From the NCBI GenBank assembly GCA_905221605.1, contig CAJNDS010000224.1, forward strand, positions 1,673,059-1,737,058: a stretch of 64,000 bases of DNA, in the 5' to 3' direction. Of this stretch, positions 54,070 to 63,193 are shown piece by piece. This DNA is from Symbiodinium natans. Its lineage: Eukaryota; Sar; Dinophyceae; Suessiales; Symbiodiniaceae. Made by a program: the position numbers and the translations under genes. The notes beneath the pieces are model-generated. The model saw nothing but the letters and a program-made list of their open reading frames with translations, searched no databases and had not been told where the DNA came from. Numbering within the stretch: position 1 is the stretch's first letter; each line of letters starts with the position of its first letter.

Positions 54070-55804
54070 GAGCTTGATGGCCACATGCGGCTCTGCAACG
54101 GCAAGATCCGGGAGCTTCAGGAGTTCGCGGGCCATTGCCAGGCCTCTCGGGTACACTTGGAGGGTCATTGTAAGGGGTTTGTAGGGTTTAGGGTTTAGGG
54201 TTTAGGGTTTAAAGGTGATTTGGGTCGAGTGTTGTGCCTTGGGGTACCCAGCTGGCGCTTTCCCCTACACCCAAACCCTAAACCCTATAAACCCTAAAAA
54301 ACCTCAACAGCCCTATAAACCCCATAAACCTAGTAAACAACCGAAAAAACCCTATAAACGCAATTGACCTTATAAACCCTATAAACCCTAAACAACTCTA
54401 TACACCGTATAAACCCAATAGACCCTACAAACCATATAAGCCCTACAAACCCTATGACCCCTACAAACCCTATACACCCTAAACAACCCTAAACCACCCT
54501 ACTTAAACCCTAAAGCCTATCAACCCTAAACAGCCCAAAATGCTCAAAGCTTGCTTACCTCAGCATGACTTGCGGAGGCCCGCACCGCAGATCACACGGC
54601 CCAGCTACAGCGCCTTGCTGGTGAGGCCACCCTTATACTCCCTCTAAAAGGAGCGGATGCCAAGAAATGATGCATATTTCCGATTTGTACCCGAAACCCT
54701 AAACCCTAGACCCTAAACCCTAAACCCTATACCCTAAACCCTAAATCCTAAACCCTAAACCCTAAAGCCCAAACCCTAAACCCTAAACCCTAAACCCTTC
54801 CGATTTGTTTATAAGGGGTTTCATAGGATGGTCTGGGCAGTAGAAACTTCATTTGGGCTTTGTTGCCCTCCGGGGGTTGGAGCTTCGGGACTTCGAGCTG
54901 AGGGTTTAGGGTTTAGGGTTTAGGGTTTAGGGTTTAGGGTTAGGTTTTAGGGCGTGCTTGACGAAACACCTCACAAGTAATCAGGCATCGGCCCTTCGAC
55001 CGTGAAAGGGTCATACCCTACCCAGAGTCAGAGTAGCCGGCATCCCCTTTAGAAGGGAGAATTTGGAAACGTGCCGTACCCCTAAACCCTAAACCCTAAA
55101 CCCTAAACCCTAAACCCTAAACCCTAAACCCTAAACCCTAAGCGCTCATTGGTGCAGATCTCCACAGGCTTGGGTCAAGAGGGGTTTTGCTTGGCGCAGG
55201 CTGTCGCTGGCAACCAGCGCTTGGAAACCCTCGCCGTCCTTCTCGCGACTTGCAATTTCTTGGGGACAACATGAACCTCAAAAGGGTTACTTACTTAAGG
55301 TTTAGGGTTCAGGGTTTAGGGTTTAGATGGTCCTTAAGCATGAAAGGGCTTTCGCAGTATAGGGTATCTGTGGTTCCCCACTCATCCCAAACCCTAAGAC
55401 TATAAGCCAGAAGAAACATCATCCCCAAATAGGAATCCCAGTCACCTTCAACAAGCATGGCAAACTTCTCACCAGGGAGCAAATGTGGTATTATCCTCCT
55501 TGTAAGGGCGTATATCATATGTTGTTATCATATCAAATATACATACATCATGTATATATATATATATTTATATTTATATTTATATATACATATGTATATA
55601 CATATGTATGTATGTATATATACATATATCTATCTATATCTATATACATATATATATAGAGAGAGATTTATATAGAGTCTACTGAAGCCTTTCCGTGCTT
55701 TTTCTTAGCAACCCAAGGAGACGGCCAACGTTCGCCTCGACCACGCTGAAGGGGGATTGGCGGGCATGGAGACGCTTGGACGACGACGTCGTGGGGAATT
55801 CGGG
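54070..55804 (+). CDS. Coiled-coil gene, 5' exons in view
   Basis: Exon 54070-54150 reads ELDGHMRLCNGKIRELQEFA then GHCQASR; 54591-54620 is either ITRPSYSALL (phase-consistent) or HTAQLQRLA (more coil-like); 55709-55804 reads QPKETANVRLDHAEGGLAGM then ETLGRRRRGEFG. Acceptors are AG and donors GT. The last donor, GTACCTTATTGGG, is the edge of a family-D element. Family unknown. Confidence 0.5.
54676..54808. repeat. CCCTAAA array flanked by an 11-bp direct repeat
   Basis: TTCCGATTTGT occurs on both sides of a CCCTAAA array of about 100 bp, as expected for an insertion with target-site duplication or templated break repair. Confidence 0.85.
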
Positions 55805-55890
55805 GTACCTTATTGGGTTCCTTATTATAAGGGAATCCTACTATTTGGGCGACTATATTAGGGCTCCCCTATATTCGTAAACACCCCAAG
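55801..55890. mobile_element. Family-D element forming an intron start
   Basis: CGGGGTACCTTATTGGGTTC ... AAGGGAATCCTACTATTTGG ... ATTCGTAAACACCCCAAG. Its left edge provides the GT donor of exon 55709-55804 and its right edge ends AAG. Confidence 0.75.
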
Positions 55891-56183
55891 TGGGGATCGT
55901 ACCAACCCTAAACCCCAGTCCGTAAGCCCTAAACCCTATATCGTCGGCCGTTCTAGATAACCCGGAGAGTGCAGCCGGCATCGCTTCTAGATACCAGCTC
56001 TCAGGGAAAGAGAACACCCTCCCTAGACAGGAAAAAAGCTTCTAATTATGCCGTTCGCGGGGGTAGTATACCATGCACCTTTCCTTTGTCCCCTTCTGAG
56101 GTACCTGACTGAAATATTCTTCCCCTACAGTACCGCTCGACTGAGGATCCACAATTTGGGGGTCTAACGTGCATGGGTGAACC

Positions 56184-56329
56184 CTTGCAAGCTCAAAGTT
56201 TCATGGTATCTTGTCCACCAGTTGCACTCCAGGAAGAATCTGCAGGACGTGGGCTCGAAGTTCACTGGTGTCGATTCGCGTGCCTGCCCCAGAACTTTAT
56301 TTCGGGCATTCTTCGGCTTGGTGGGGCAG
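56184..56329 (+). CDS. Candidate exon, unknown
   Basis: Open frame VSWYLVHQLHSRKNLQDVGS then KFTGVDSRACPRTLFRAFFG and LVGQ, ending before GTTTGTGGG. A second frame (EESAGRGLEVHWCRFACLPQ) is also open. Confidence 0.28.
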
Positions 56330-56639
56330 GTTTGTGGGTTGGGGGTTGCAAGGGTTTCTGGATGCAGCGTCGACTCGTTGATGCATTCGGGTTTAGGGTT
56401 GAGGGTTGAGAGTTTAGGGTTTAGGGTTTAGGGTTTAGGGCTTAGGGTTTAGGGTTTAGGGTTTAGGGCGACTCCCAGTGGTACCTGATACCCCATTTGT
56501 GTTTGTGAGATTCCTTTGTGCCCGCAATAATTAAGCCAACAAGATGTAACCACACCTCCCCCTCCCCCTCGCCCGCCCCCCGCCAAACAGGAAAACCTTA
56601 AGCCCTAAACCCTAAAACTCAAATGCCCTTAAACCCTAT

Positions 56640-56850
56640 AAACCTAAACCCTAAAACCCTAAACCCTAAACCCTAAACCCCAAAAGCCAAAAAACCTAAA
56701 GCCTAGAGCTCTAAACCACTAAACCCTAAACCCCAAACCCTAAACCCCAAACCCTAAACCCTAAACACTAAACCCTAAACCCCAAACCCCAAACCCTAAA
56801 CCCTAAACCCTAAACCCTAAACCCTAAACCCTAAACCCCTAAACCCTAAA
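56640..56850. repeat. CCCTAAA / CCCCAAA array
   Basis: About 28 units with interspersed CCCCAAA variants, before the acceptor CTAAG of exon 56865. Confidence 0.93.
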
Positions 56851-56864
56851 CCCCTACAGCTAAG

Positions 56865-56922
56865 GCTTCGCTGCCCTTGATGGGCGCATCGACGGCGTGG
56901 AGGCGCAGGTCTGCATGCGGCG
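56865..56922 (+). CDS. Coiled-coil exon
   Basis: Reads FAALDGRIDGVEAQVCMR, then donor GTTTAGGG. Bracketed by CCCTAAA and a very long TTTAGGG-derived array. Confidence 0.5.
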
Positions 56923-57450
56923 GTTTAGGGTTTAGGGTTTAGGGTTTAGGGTTTAGGGTTTAGGGTTTAGGGTTGAGGGTTTAGGGTTTAGGGTTTGGGG
57001 TTTAGGGTTGAGGGTTTAGGGTTTGGGGTTGAGGGTCTAGGGTTTAGGGTTGAGGGGCTAGGGTTTAGGGTTGAGGGGCTAGGGTTTAGGGTTTAGGGTT
57101 TTAGGGTTTTTTGGGTTTTAGGGTTTTGGGTTTTAGGGTTTTAGGGTTTTAGGGTTTTAGGGTTTTAGGGTTTTAGGGTTTTAGGGTTTTTGGGGTTTTA
57201 GGGTTTTAGGGTTTTTGGGGTTTTAGGGTTTAGGGCTTTAGGGTTTTAGGGTTTTAGGGTTTTGGGGTTTTAGGGTTTCAGGGTTTTAGGGTTTTAGGGT
57301 TTCAGGGTTTCAGGGTTTTGGGGTTTTGGGGTTTTAGGGTTTTAGGTTTTTTTGGGTTTCAGGGTTTCAGGGTTTCAGGGTTTCAGGGTTTCAGGGTTTG
57401 AGGGTTTCAGGGTTTCAGGGTTTTAGGGTTTTAGGGTTTTAGGGCTTCAG
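56923..57450. repeat. TTTAGGG array grading into TTTTAGGG and TTTCAGGG 8-mers
   Basis: Over 500 bp. TTTAGGG units (56923-57090) pass into homogenised 8-bp TTTTAGGG (57090-57345) and then TTTCAGGG (57355-57420). Each variant forms its own block. Confidence 0.95.
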
Positions 57451-57483
57451 GGGTGGCGGATCTTTGGGGTTCGCATAGTCCAG

Positions 57484-57543
57484 GCAGCGATGCCCTCGCG
57501 GATTATCGAAGCCGAGGAGGAGGCCGGAGGAGAGTGGCTTCAG
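57484..57543 (+). CDS. Acidic helical exon
   Basis: Twenty codons after AGTCCAG: AAMPSRIIEAEEEAGGEWLQ. Phase 0. Donor GT just after. Confidence 0.5.
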
Positions 57544-57657
57544 GGTTTATAAGGTATCAAGGGAGATCTTGGGGGCTAGGGTTTAGGGTCTAGAGTTCAG
57601 GACTTAGGGCAAAGGAATTGCGCATACCCTAGGGTTTAGGGGTTCCTGTGGAAGGCC

Positions 57658-57795
57658 ATGCTGACTTTGACCACTACTTTTGTACTTTTGCTTCTCTTTG
57701 TCATCATGCCTAGCCCGGCCTTGGAGAAGTCAAGGCGCGCCGCGCGCATATTCTCTGGCGACAGGAGGACACTGGCGGATTCTGCAAACGCGTAG
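57658..57795 (+). CDS. Small ORF with signal-peptide-like N terminus (45 aa)
   Basis: ATG to TAG, 45 codons: MLTLTTTFVLLLLFVIMPSP then ALEKSRRAARIFSGDRRTLA and DSANA. It has a short N-terminal region, an uninterrupted hydrophobic core and a basic tail, like a signal peptide or a single-pass anchor. The flanking DNA (57640-58100) has mixed composition and no telomeric repeats. It could be a first exon, a tiny secreted or membrane peptide, or chance. Confidence 0.28.
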   Translation: MLTLTTTFVLLLLFVIMPSPALEKSRRAARIFSGDRRTLADSANA

Positions 57796-58100
57796 AGTGA
57801 GTGACCGCACAACGTTTCCAACATCGCTGGTCGATTCCTTTCACGACTCTTTGGCTTGCGTGCAAAAGGGGTTTCTTGCTCTTTCTCCTGGAGCCGTAGA
57901 TGCTTGCTCGAATCCATTTGAAGCATCTCAACGGAGCAGTTGGCAGTTGGCCGGCTGCCCCCAACAGAATCCCACTATTATCATGCAAACCCAAAATTTC
58001 GGATAGCGCCAGTTTAAAACTACAACACAAACAGGACAGCTGACTGCACTCACCATTCCTGCCGAAAGTGCATGAACAAATCTGGCGTGCAAACGCGAAA

Positions 58101-58181
58101 GGCCGTTTAGTCAGTACATGCGACTGTCAGCAAGTATTTTTACACCGAATAGGCGACCCACTGAACAGTTGAAGTCCCACA

Positions 58182-58240
<59 letters not shown>

Positions 58241-58400
58241 AATGATGAGGATCAACGGCAGATAGTACCAAATGGCGCAACACTACAGCACCACGCATAT
58301 CACTACTAAGCACGCGGTGAGTACATGCGACTGTCGCCATGTATTCTTTCAGTACTGAGAAAGCAACAACTGAAACATTGAAGTGTCCCCCAACCCTAGG
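58101..58400. repeat. Tandem duplication carrying a (GAT)n microsatellite
   Basis: GTACATGCGACTGTCAGCAA...ACAGTTGAAGTCCC and GTACATGCGACTGTCGCCAT...AACATTGAAGTGTCCC are about 215 bp apart. The first copy is followed by 21 GAT triplets (58182-58248). Confidence 0.82.
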
Positions 58401-58620
58401 CCGTAAGCCCGTAAACCCTAGCCCCATATTAAAACCCTAAACCTAAACCCTAAACCCTCAACCCCAAACCCTCAACCCTATACCCTGAACCCCAAACCCC
58501 AAACCCAAACCCTGAACCCTAAAAAGCCCACAATCGCCCTCAAAACTCCCTGCTTTCGGAAGGCCTCGGCCCAGCAGCCAGCGGGATGCCCAGAGAGGGG
58601 AACGGTGTTTTTGTTGGTGT

Positions 58621-58935
58621 AAGGGGTTTAGGGTTTCGGGTTTAGGGTTTCGGGTTTCGGGATTAGGGTTTAGGGTTTCGGGTTTAGGGTTTAGGGTGTC
58701 GGGACTAGGGTTTAGGGTTTCGGGTTTAGTGTTTAGGGTTTCGGGTTTCGGGATTTTAGGGTTTAGGGTTTCGATCGGGATTAGGGTTTAGGGCCTAGGG
58801 TTTCGGGTTTCGGGATTAGGGTTGCGGGTTTGGGGTTTAGGGTTTCGGGATTAGGGTTTAGGCTTAGGGTTTAAGGTCTAGGTATTCGAGCTTAGGGCTT
58901 AGGGTTTTGGGTTTAGAGTTTAGGGTTTCGGGTCT
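58621..58935. repeat. TTTAGGG/TTTCGGG mixed array
   Basis: Alternating TTTAGGG, TTTCGGG and ATTAGGG units over about 310 bp. A short downstream segment, 58945-58995 (DIAQKLRMVGWRFLS then TAA), is a weak exon candidate. Confidence 0.9.
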
Positions 58936-59362
58936 CGGGCTTAGGGATGCTGCCGTGACATAGCGCAGAAGCTGCGAATGGTGGGATGGAGATTCCTTTC
59001 GTAATTTTCTGTGCAGCCATGAGGGTAGTTCTGGAAATTAAGCTAGGGTCCCTTTTTGGGATCCCTTTTAAACGGCTATCACCTTATAATGGGTACCGAA
59101 AAAGGGACCTTAATTTAGGAAGCTACCCATGAACAGGCCCTGGCTTTTGCAGAAGGCAATTTCCTTCCCGCGCCTTGGAAACCCTCAAGCCAGAACCATC
59201 CATGGCCCACAAGGTCAGTTCTAGGGATTAGGGTTTCGGGTTTCGGGTTTAGGGATAATTTAGGGTGTAGGGTTTCGGGATTAGGGTTTCGGGTTGGGCC
59301 CCTAGAAGGCTAAACCCTAAACCCTAAACCCTAAACCCTAAACCCTAACCGTGTCTGCCCAG

Positions 59363-61416
59363 GACTCCCCGCAGTGGAATGTGGCGGTTCGCGGCATGGA
59401 GAACTTGACGCAGATTGTCGGCAGCCTCGAGCGTTCAGAAGGCGCAGTATGGTTTCGGGTTTCTGATTTCGGGTTTAGGGTTTAGGGTTTAGGGCTACTC
59501 CGGGCTCGGCTTTTTTTCTTGGGTGCTATACCAGAATCCTTCCTCAGATCGGACCCCTAAAAAGGAACTACATTGGTGTCTTCAGGTCCCCTTGATTCAG
59601 GGGTAGGATCCATCCTAAGTCCTAAGCACGATTAAACACAACAAAGGGTTTAGGGTTTCGGGCTTAGGGTTTTGGGTTTTGGGTTTAGGCTAGGGGGCTC
59701 AATAGTTTACATCAGAACGCCAAAAGGTAAACGGGCACTTACGGAAACCATCCAGTTGTGCTGTTAGGGTTTAGGGTTTAGGGCTTAGGGTTGAGGGCTT
59801 AGGGTTTAGGGTTTAGGGTGTTGCTGGGGAAAGCTTTCAGTGGCTTTGTGAGACCAGAACTCCTGAGCCTCAGAACGCTGCACCCCAAACTTGAGACGAA
59901 GCTAACTCGCCGCATGGTGAGTTTTCTAACTACTGTGTGGTCCTTTTTTGGCAAGCCTAGACATTAATTAGGGGCCACCTTATGACAGCAACCCCAAAAG
60001 GGGCCCTAATTTGGAGAAGTGCCCGTACATATCTTACTTAGAAGCTCGTTTGACTTAGTGAGTCTACTTAGCATCCCGTAGAAACCCGATTATAATCTCA
60101 AAATCCACCTTACTAACCCAAAACCCCAAACCCTAAACCCTACTTACTAAGTCAAAAGGGCCTCCACGTAGTTCACAAAGAGGTTGGGATGGAACGGCGG
60201 AGGCATCGCGCTTCGGGTTGCAATTAGGGCTTCAGGTGTCGTCACGGGAGTTTAGGTTCAGGGTTCACCGTAAGCCCGAGACCCTAAACCCCGGAGACTT
60301 GCGATCTCCACCCTAAACCCTTAACCCTAGCCCTAAACCCTAAACCCTAAACCCTAAGCCCTAAGCCCTAAACCCCAAACCCTAAACCCTAAACCCCAAA
60401 CCCAAACCTCCACCCCCCCCCCCCCCCCCCCCCCCCACCGCCCCCTGAGGAGGCACCAGCGAGCAGTTGGCGGCCACGGCGCTGCGGCAAGAGCTGCAAG
60501 CGGAGATGGAGGAGGCTGAGCTGGCACGGCTTGGGATTTGTCTGATATAGGGGCCTGAATAATTAGAATAGGGTTTTGGGGGGCTTATTATTGTATGTTT
60601 ATACAAGGATTTAGGGTTTAGGGTTAGGGGCCTGAATGTTTAGAATAGGGTTTTGGGGGGGTTGTCATAGTATAAAGGGGCCCTAAGGGAATAATATTAG
60701 TAATTATTCCGAACCTATACTATTTTGCCTTGTTGGGCTTTTGGGATAGGGCTTGGGGAACGTAAAGTAGGATGATACGGCTAATAGAATGTGGGGGAGC
60801 AATTGCCAAGTCTCAAAGTACTAAAAGCCTTATTAGATGCACCACACGGGCAATTTATTGCGCGCCGTCTAGTCGATTTTATTTGGGCTTTTTCTGTTCA
60901 CCCTTTAATGCTGTAGCCTGCTGTAGGTATTATCCTCATTACAAGTCTTTTAGAGGGGCCTTTAACCTCACCATAGGTAGTCCAGGCTAATGCGATATCT
61001 ACATATATATATATATACATTTCTTGATTTGTTTAACCCTGAAATCCTAAACCTCACCACCCGAAACCCAACAACAACTCAACCCCGAACCACTTCTTCA
61101 GTAATCCAATCATTATCACTGCACTCATATCCCAATTATAACCCTGTTACGGTACTTAAGGGGCTTAGAATTGGGCTATAACTGCACTTCTCATTGGGTT
61201 ATAAGTACCCTGAACCTCCAAGCCCTAAACCCTGCATCCTAAACCCCAAACCCCAAACCCTAAACCCTAAACCCCAAACCCTAAACCCCAAACCCCAAAC
61301 CCTAAACCCCAAACCCTAAACCCTAAACCCTGATCCCCCTCTTCAGCACCGCGTCTGCCGCCGAGCAGGTGTGGAGGGCCCTTCGGGAGTTGGAAGCCCG
61401 TTGCTCGGCTAGCAAG
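59363..61416 (+). CDS. Coiled-coil exons of the last gene
   Basis: Exons 59363-59451 (DSPQWNVAVRGMENLTQIVG, SLERSEGAV), 59841-59916 (GFVRPELLSLRTLHPKLETK, LTRRM; donor GTGAGT), 60453-60534 (TSEQLAATALRQELQAEMEE, AELARL; GA donor) and 61347-61416 (TASAAEQVWRALRELEARCS, ASK; GC donor GCAAAG). The first two join in phase, as do the last two; the middle junction is one base out, so an exon may be missing. Strong heptads suggest a rod-like protein related in style to the 39-53 kb gene. Confidence 0.52.
60535..60720. mobile_element. Family-G element, tandem copies
   Basis: ATAGGGGCCTGAATAATTAG then AATAGGGTTTTGGGGGG occurs twice in succession (about 60547 and 60626). The right end reads AATATTAGTAATTATTCCGA, shared with 62160-62190. 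Confidence 0.75.
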
Positions 61417-61971
61417 GCAAAGGCATCCCAAACCCTAAACCCTAAACCCGAAACCCTAAACCCTAAACCCTAAACCCAAACCCTAAGCCCTAAGCCCTAA
61501 ACCCTAAACCCCTAAACCTTTAACCCTAAACCCTAAACCCGAAACCCGAAACCCTAAACCCTAAACCCCTCCCCCGCAACCCCGCCTGGCAATCCCCGCG
61601 TTGGGTCGAGGGCTCAAGACCTCGTTGTTGAACCCTAAGCTTTAACCCTAAACCCTAGACCCTAAACCCTAAGCCCCTAAACCCCTAAGCCCCTAAACCC
61701 TATACACCCTAAACCCTAAGCCCCTAAACCCTTAAGCCCTAAGCCCCTAAACCCCTAAACCCTGAGCCCAACCTTAGGGCACACTCCGGATGCCAGTGCA
61801 AAAAGTTGTGCCACCCTCGGACGTCTGTCCCGCATGCAGGCCCAAGTAAGCAATACCGGGGCCTTATAACCCCAAACCCTAAACCCTACACCCTAAACCC
61901 TAAACCCTAAACCCTAAACCCTAAACCCTAGACCCTAGACCCTAAACCCTAAACCCTAAACCCTAAACCTA

Positions 61972-62190
61972 ATAATGTGAATAGGGTTTTGGGGGTCATT
62001 AGAGTATAAATATTTCGGGACTATAAGGAAACGTTGTAAACTCATTGGGAGAAAATAAGGAAACCCTCAGGGTCCATGTACCTAAATGGGCCTTAAAGTA
62101 CTTCCTATTTAGGGACTTCGAGGCTCAAGTATATCATAATCAGGTACATGGACCCTTAGGGAAACATGACTAGTAATTATTCCGACCCCC
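61972..62190. mobile_element. Family-G element split by a nested family-A element
   Basis: The left part (GTGAATAGGGTTTTGGGGGT) and right part (GACTAGTAATTATTCCGACC) match the 60535-60720 element. A complete family-A copy (62065-62160) sits between them. Confidence 0.8.
62065..62160. mobile_element. Family-A element, copy A6, nested
   Basis: CCTCAGGGTCCATGTACCTA ... CAGGTACATGGACCCTTAGG inserted inside a family-G element. Confidence 0.88.
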
Positions 62191-62456
62191 TTTTTAGAGC
62201 GTTTTCTTGACTTGAAGGGTCATGGGCAATGATATCAGTAGGGTCGTGAGCTCGGACCCATAAACCCTCGAGGGAACCCCATGCCCAGTACTCTGCTTCT
62301 GGCGCCGTGTAGTGTTTGGTGATTTCCCCTAGACGCCTCAAGCAATCTAAGGCCCAGTCGGCTGAGTGTTTGCGGCCTATGAATTCGATGTGGGCAGTTG
62401 TAGTTAACCCTAAACCCTAAACCCTAAACCCTAAACCCTAAACCCCTGCAACCTAG

Positions 62457-63193
62457 GCATTGCTGCCCCCGCACGTCGCCCCTCCTTGGCTGGGGCACAG
62501 CAGCCGACAGCTGCAGCACAGGCGGAGGATCAGGAGGAGGAGAAGGCCTGCTTAGGGCTTAGGGCTTAGGGCTTAGGGCTTAGGGCTTAGGGCTTAGGGC
62601 TTAGGGCTTAGGGCTTAGGGCTTAGGGCTTAGGGCTTAGGGCTTAGGGTTTAGGGTTTAGGGTTTAGGGTTTAGGGTTTAGGGTTTAGGGTTTAGGGAAA
62701 CCCCACTCCCTCAACTTTCAGGTGGATGGACGAGTGGGCTGCGCTGCCTACAGCACTCCGAGAGTAGTTACATGGTCCCTGAATATGCTCCGTTACCTTC
62801 TTTAGACGTGATGTAGACCCTTGGATTGTAAAGAAGATATAAGGGATACACAAAGGCTTCCCAAATAAGGGCCCATACTAAGGGCTCTACCCGAAGAAGC
62901 ACAAGCCCAAACCCTAAGAAATATTCAACATACCCCTTGGGCATACCCCTTAAAAGAAATTTAGGGTTGTGTTAAAATCATTGCGTTTATTCCCCTTTTA
63001 TAGGTTATGGGGCATGGGTTTGGGGTACGTATGTTGAATACAGTAATTCTTCGATAAGCGAGACTTGACCCCCCGTTGGTCCCGGAGCCAGGAGAAGCCA
63101 GTGCCTAGCACAAGCGTGGTCGTGCAAGACGTGATGTCGCAGGCGCCGTCGTCTCCTCTCAGGCGTCTTTATGCTCTGTATGTCTATATGTAA
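62457..63193 (+). CDS. 3' end of the last gene: three exons with stop at 63193
   Basis: Exons 62457-62545 (IAAPARRPSLAGAQQPTAAA, QAEDQEEEK; GC donor), 62722-62763 (VDGRVGCAAYSTPR; donor GTAGTT) and 63059-63193 (RDLTPRWSRSQEKPVPSTSV, VVQDVMSQAPSSPLRRLYAL, YVYM, TAA) all join in phase 0. The predicted C terminus is low-complexity, acidic and then Ser/Pro/Arg-rich, so probably disordered. An exon at 61778-61845 (HTPDASAKSCATLGRLSRMQ, donor GTAAGC) may precede it in another phase. TA-rich sequence and (TATG)n follow within 150 bp. Confidence 0.5.
62552..62697. repeat. CTTAGGG array grading into TTTAGGG
   Basis: Thirteen consecutive GCTTAGG units, then seven TTTAGGG units, next to the exon ending at 62545. 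The variant forms one uninterrupted block. Confidence 0.97.
62771..62885. mobile_element. Second copy of the CATGGTCC element
   Basis: CATGGTCCCTGAATATGCTC ... AAATAAGGGCCCATACTAAG. Related to 52378-52480; it starts seven bases after the exon end at 62763. Confidence 0.65.
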
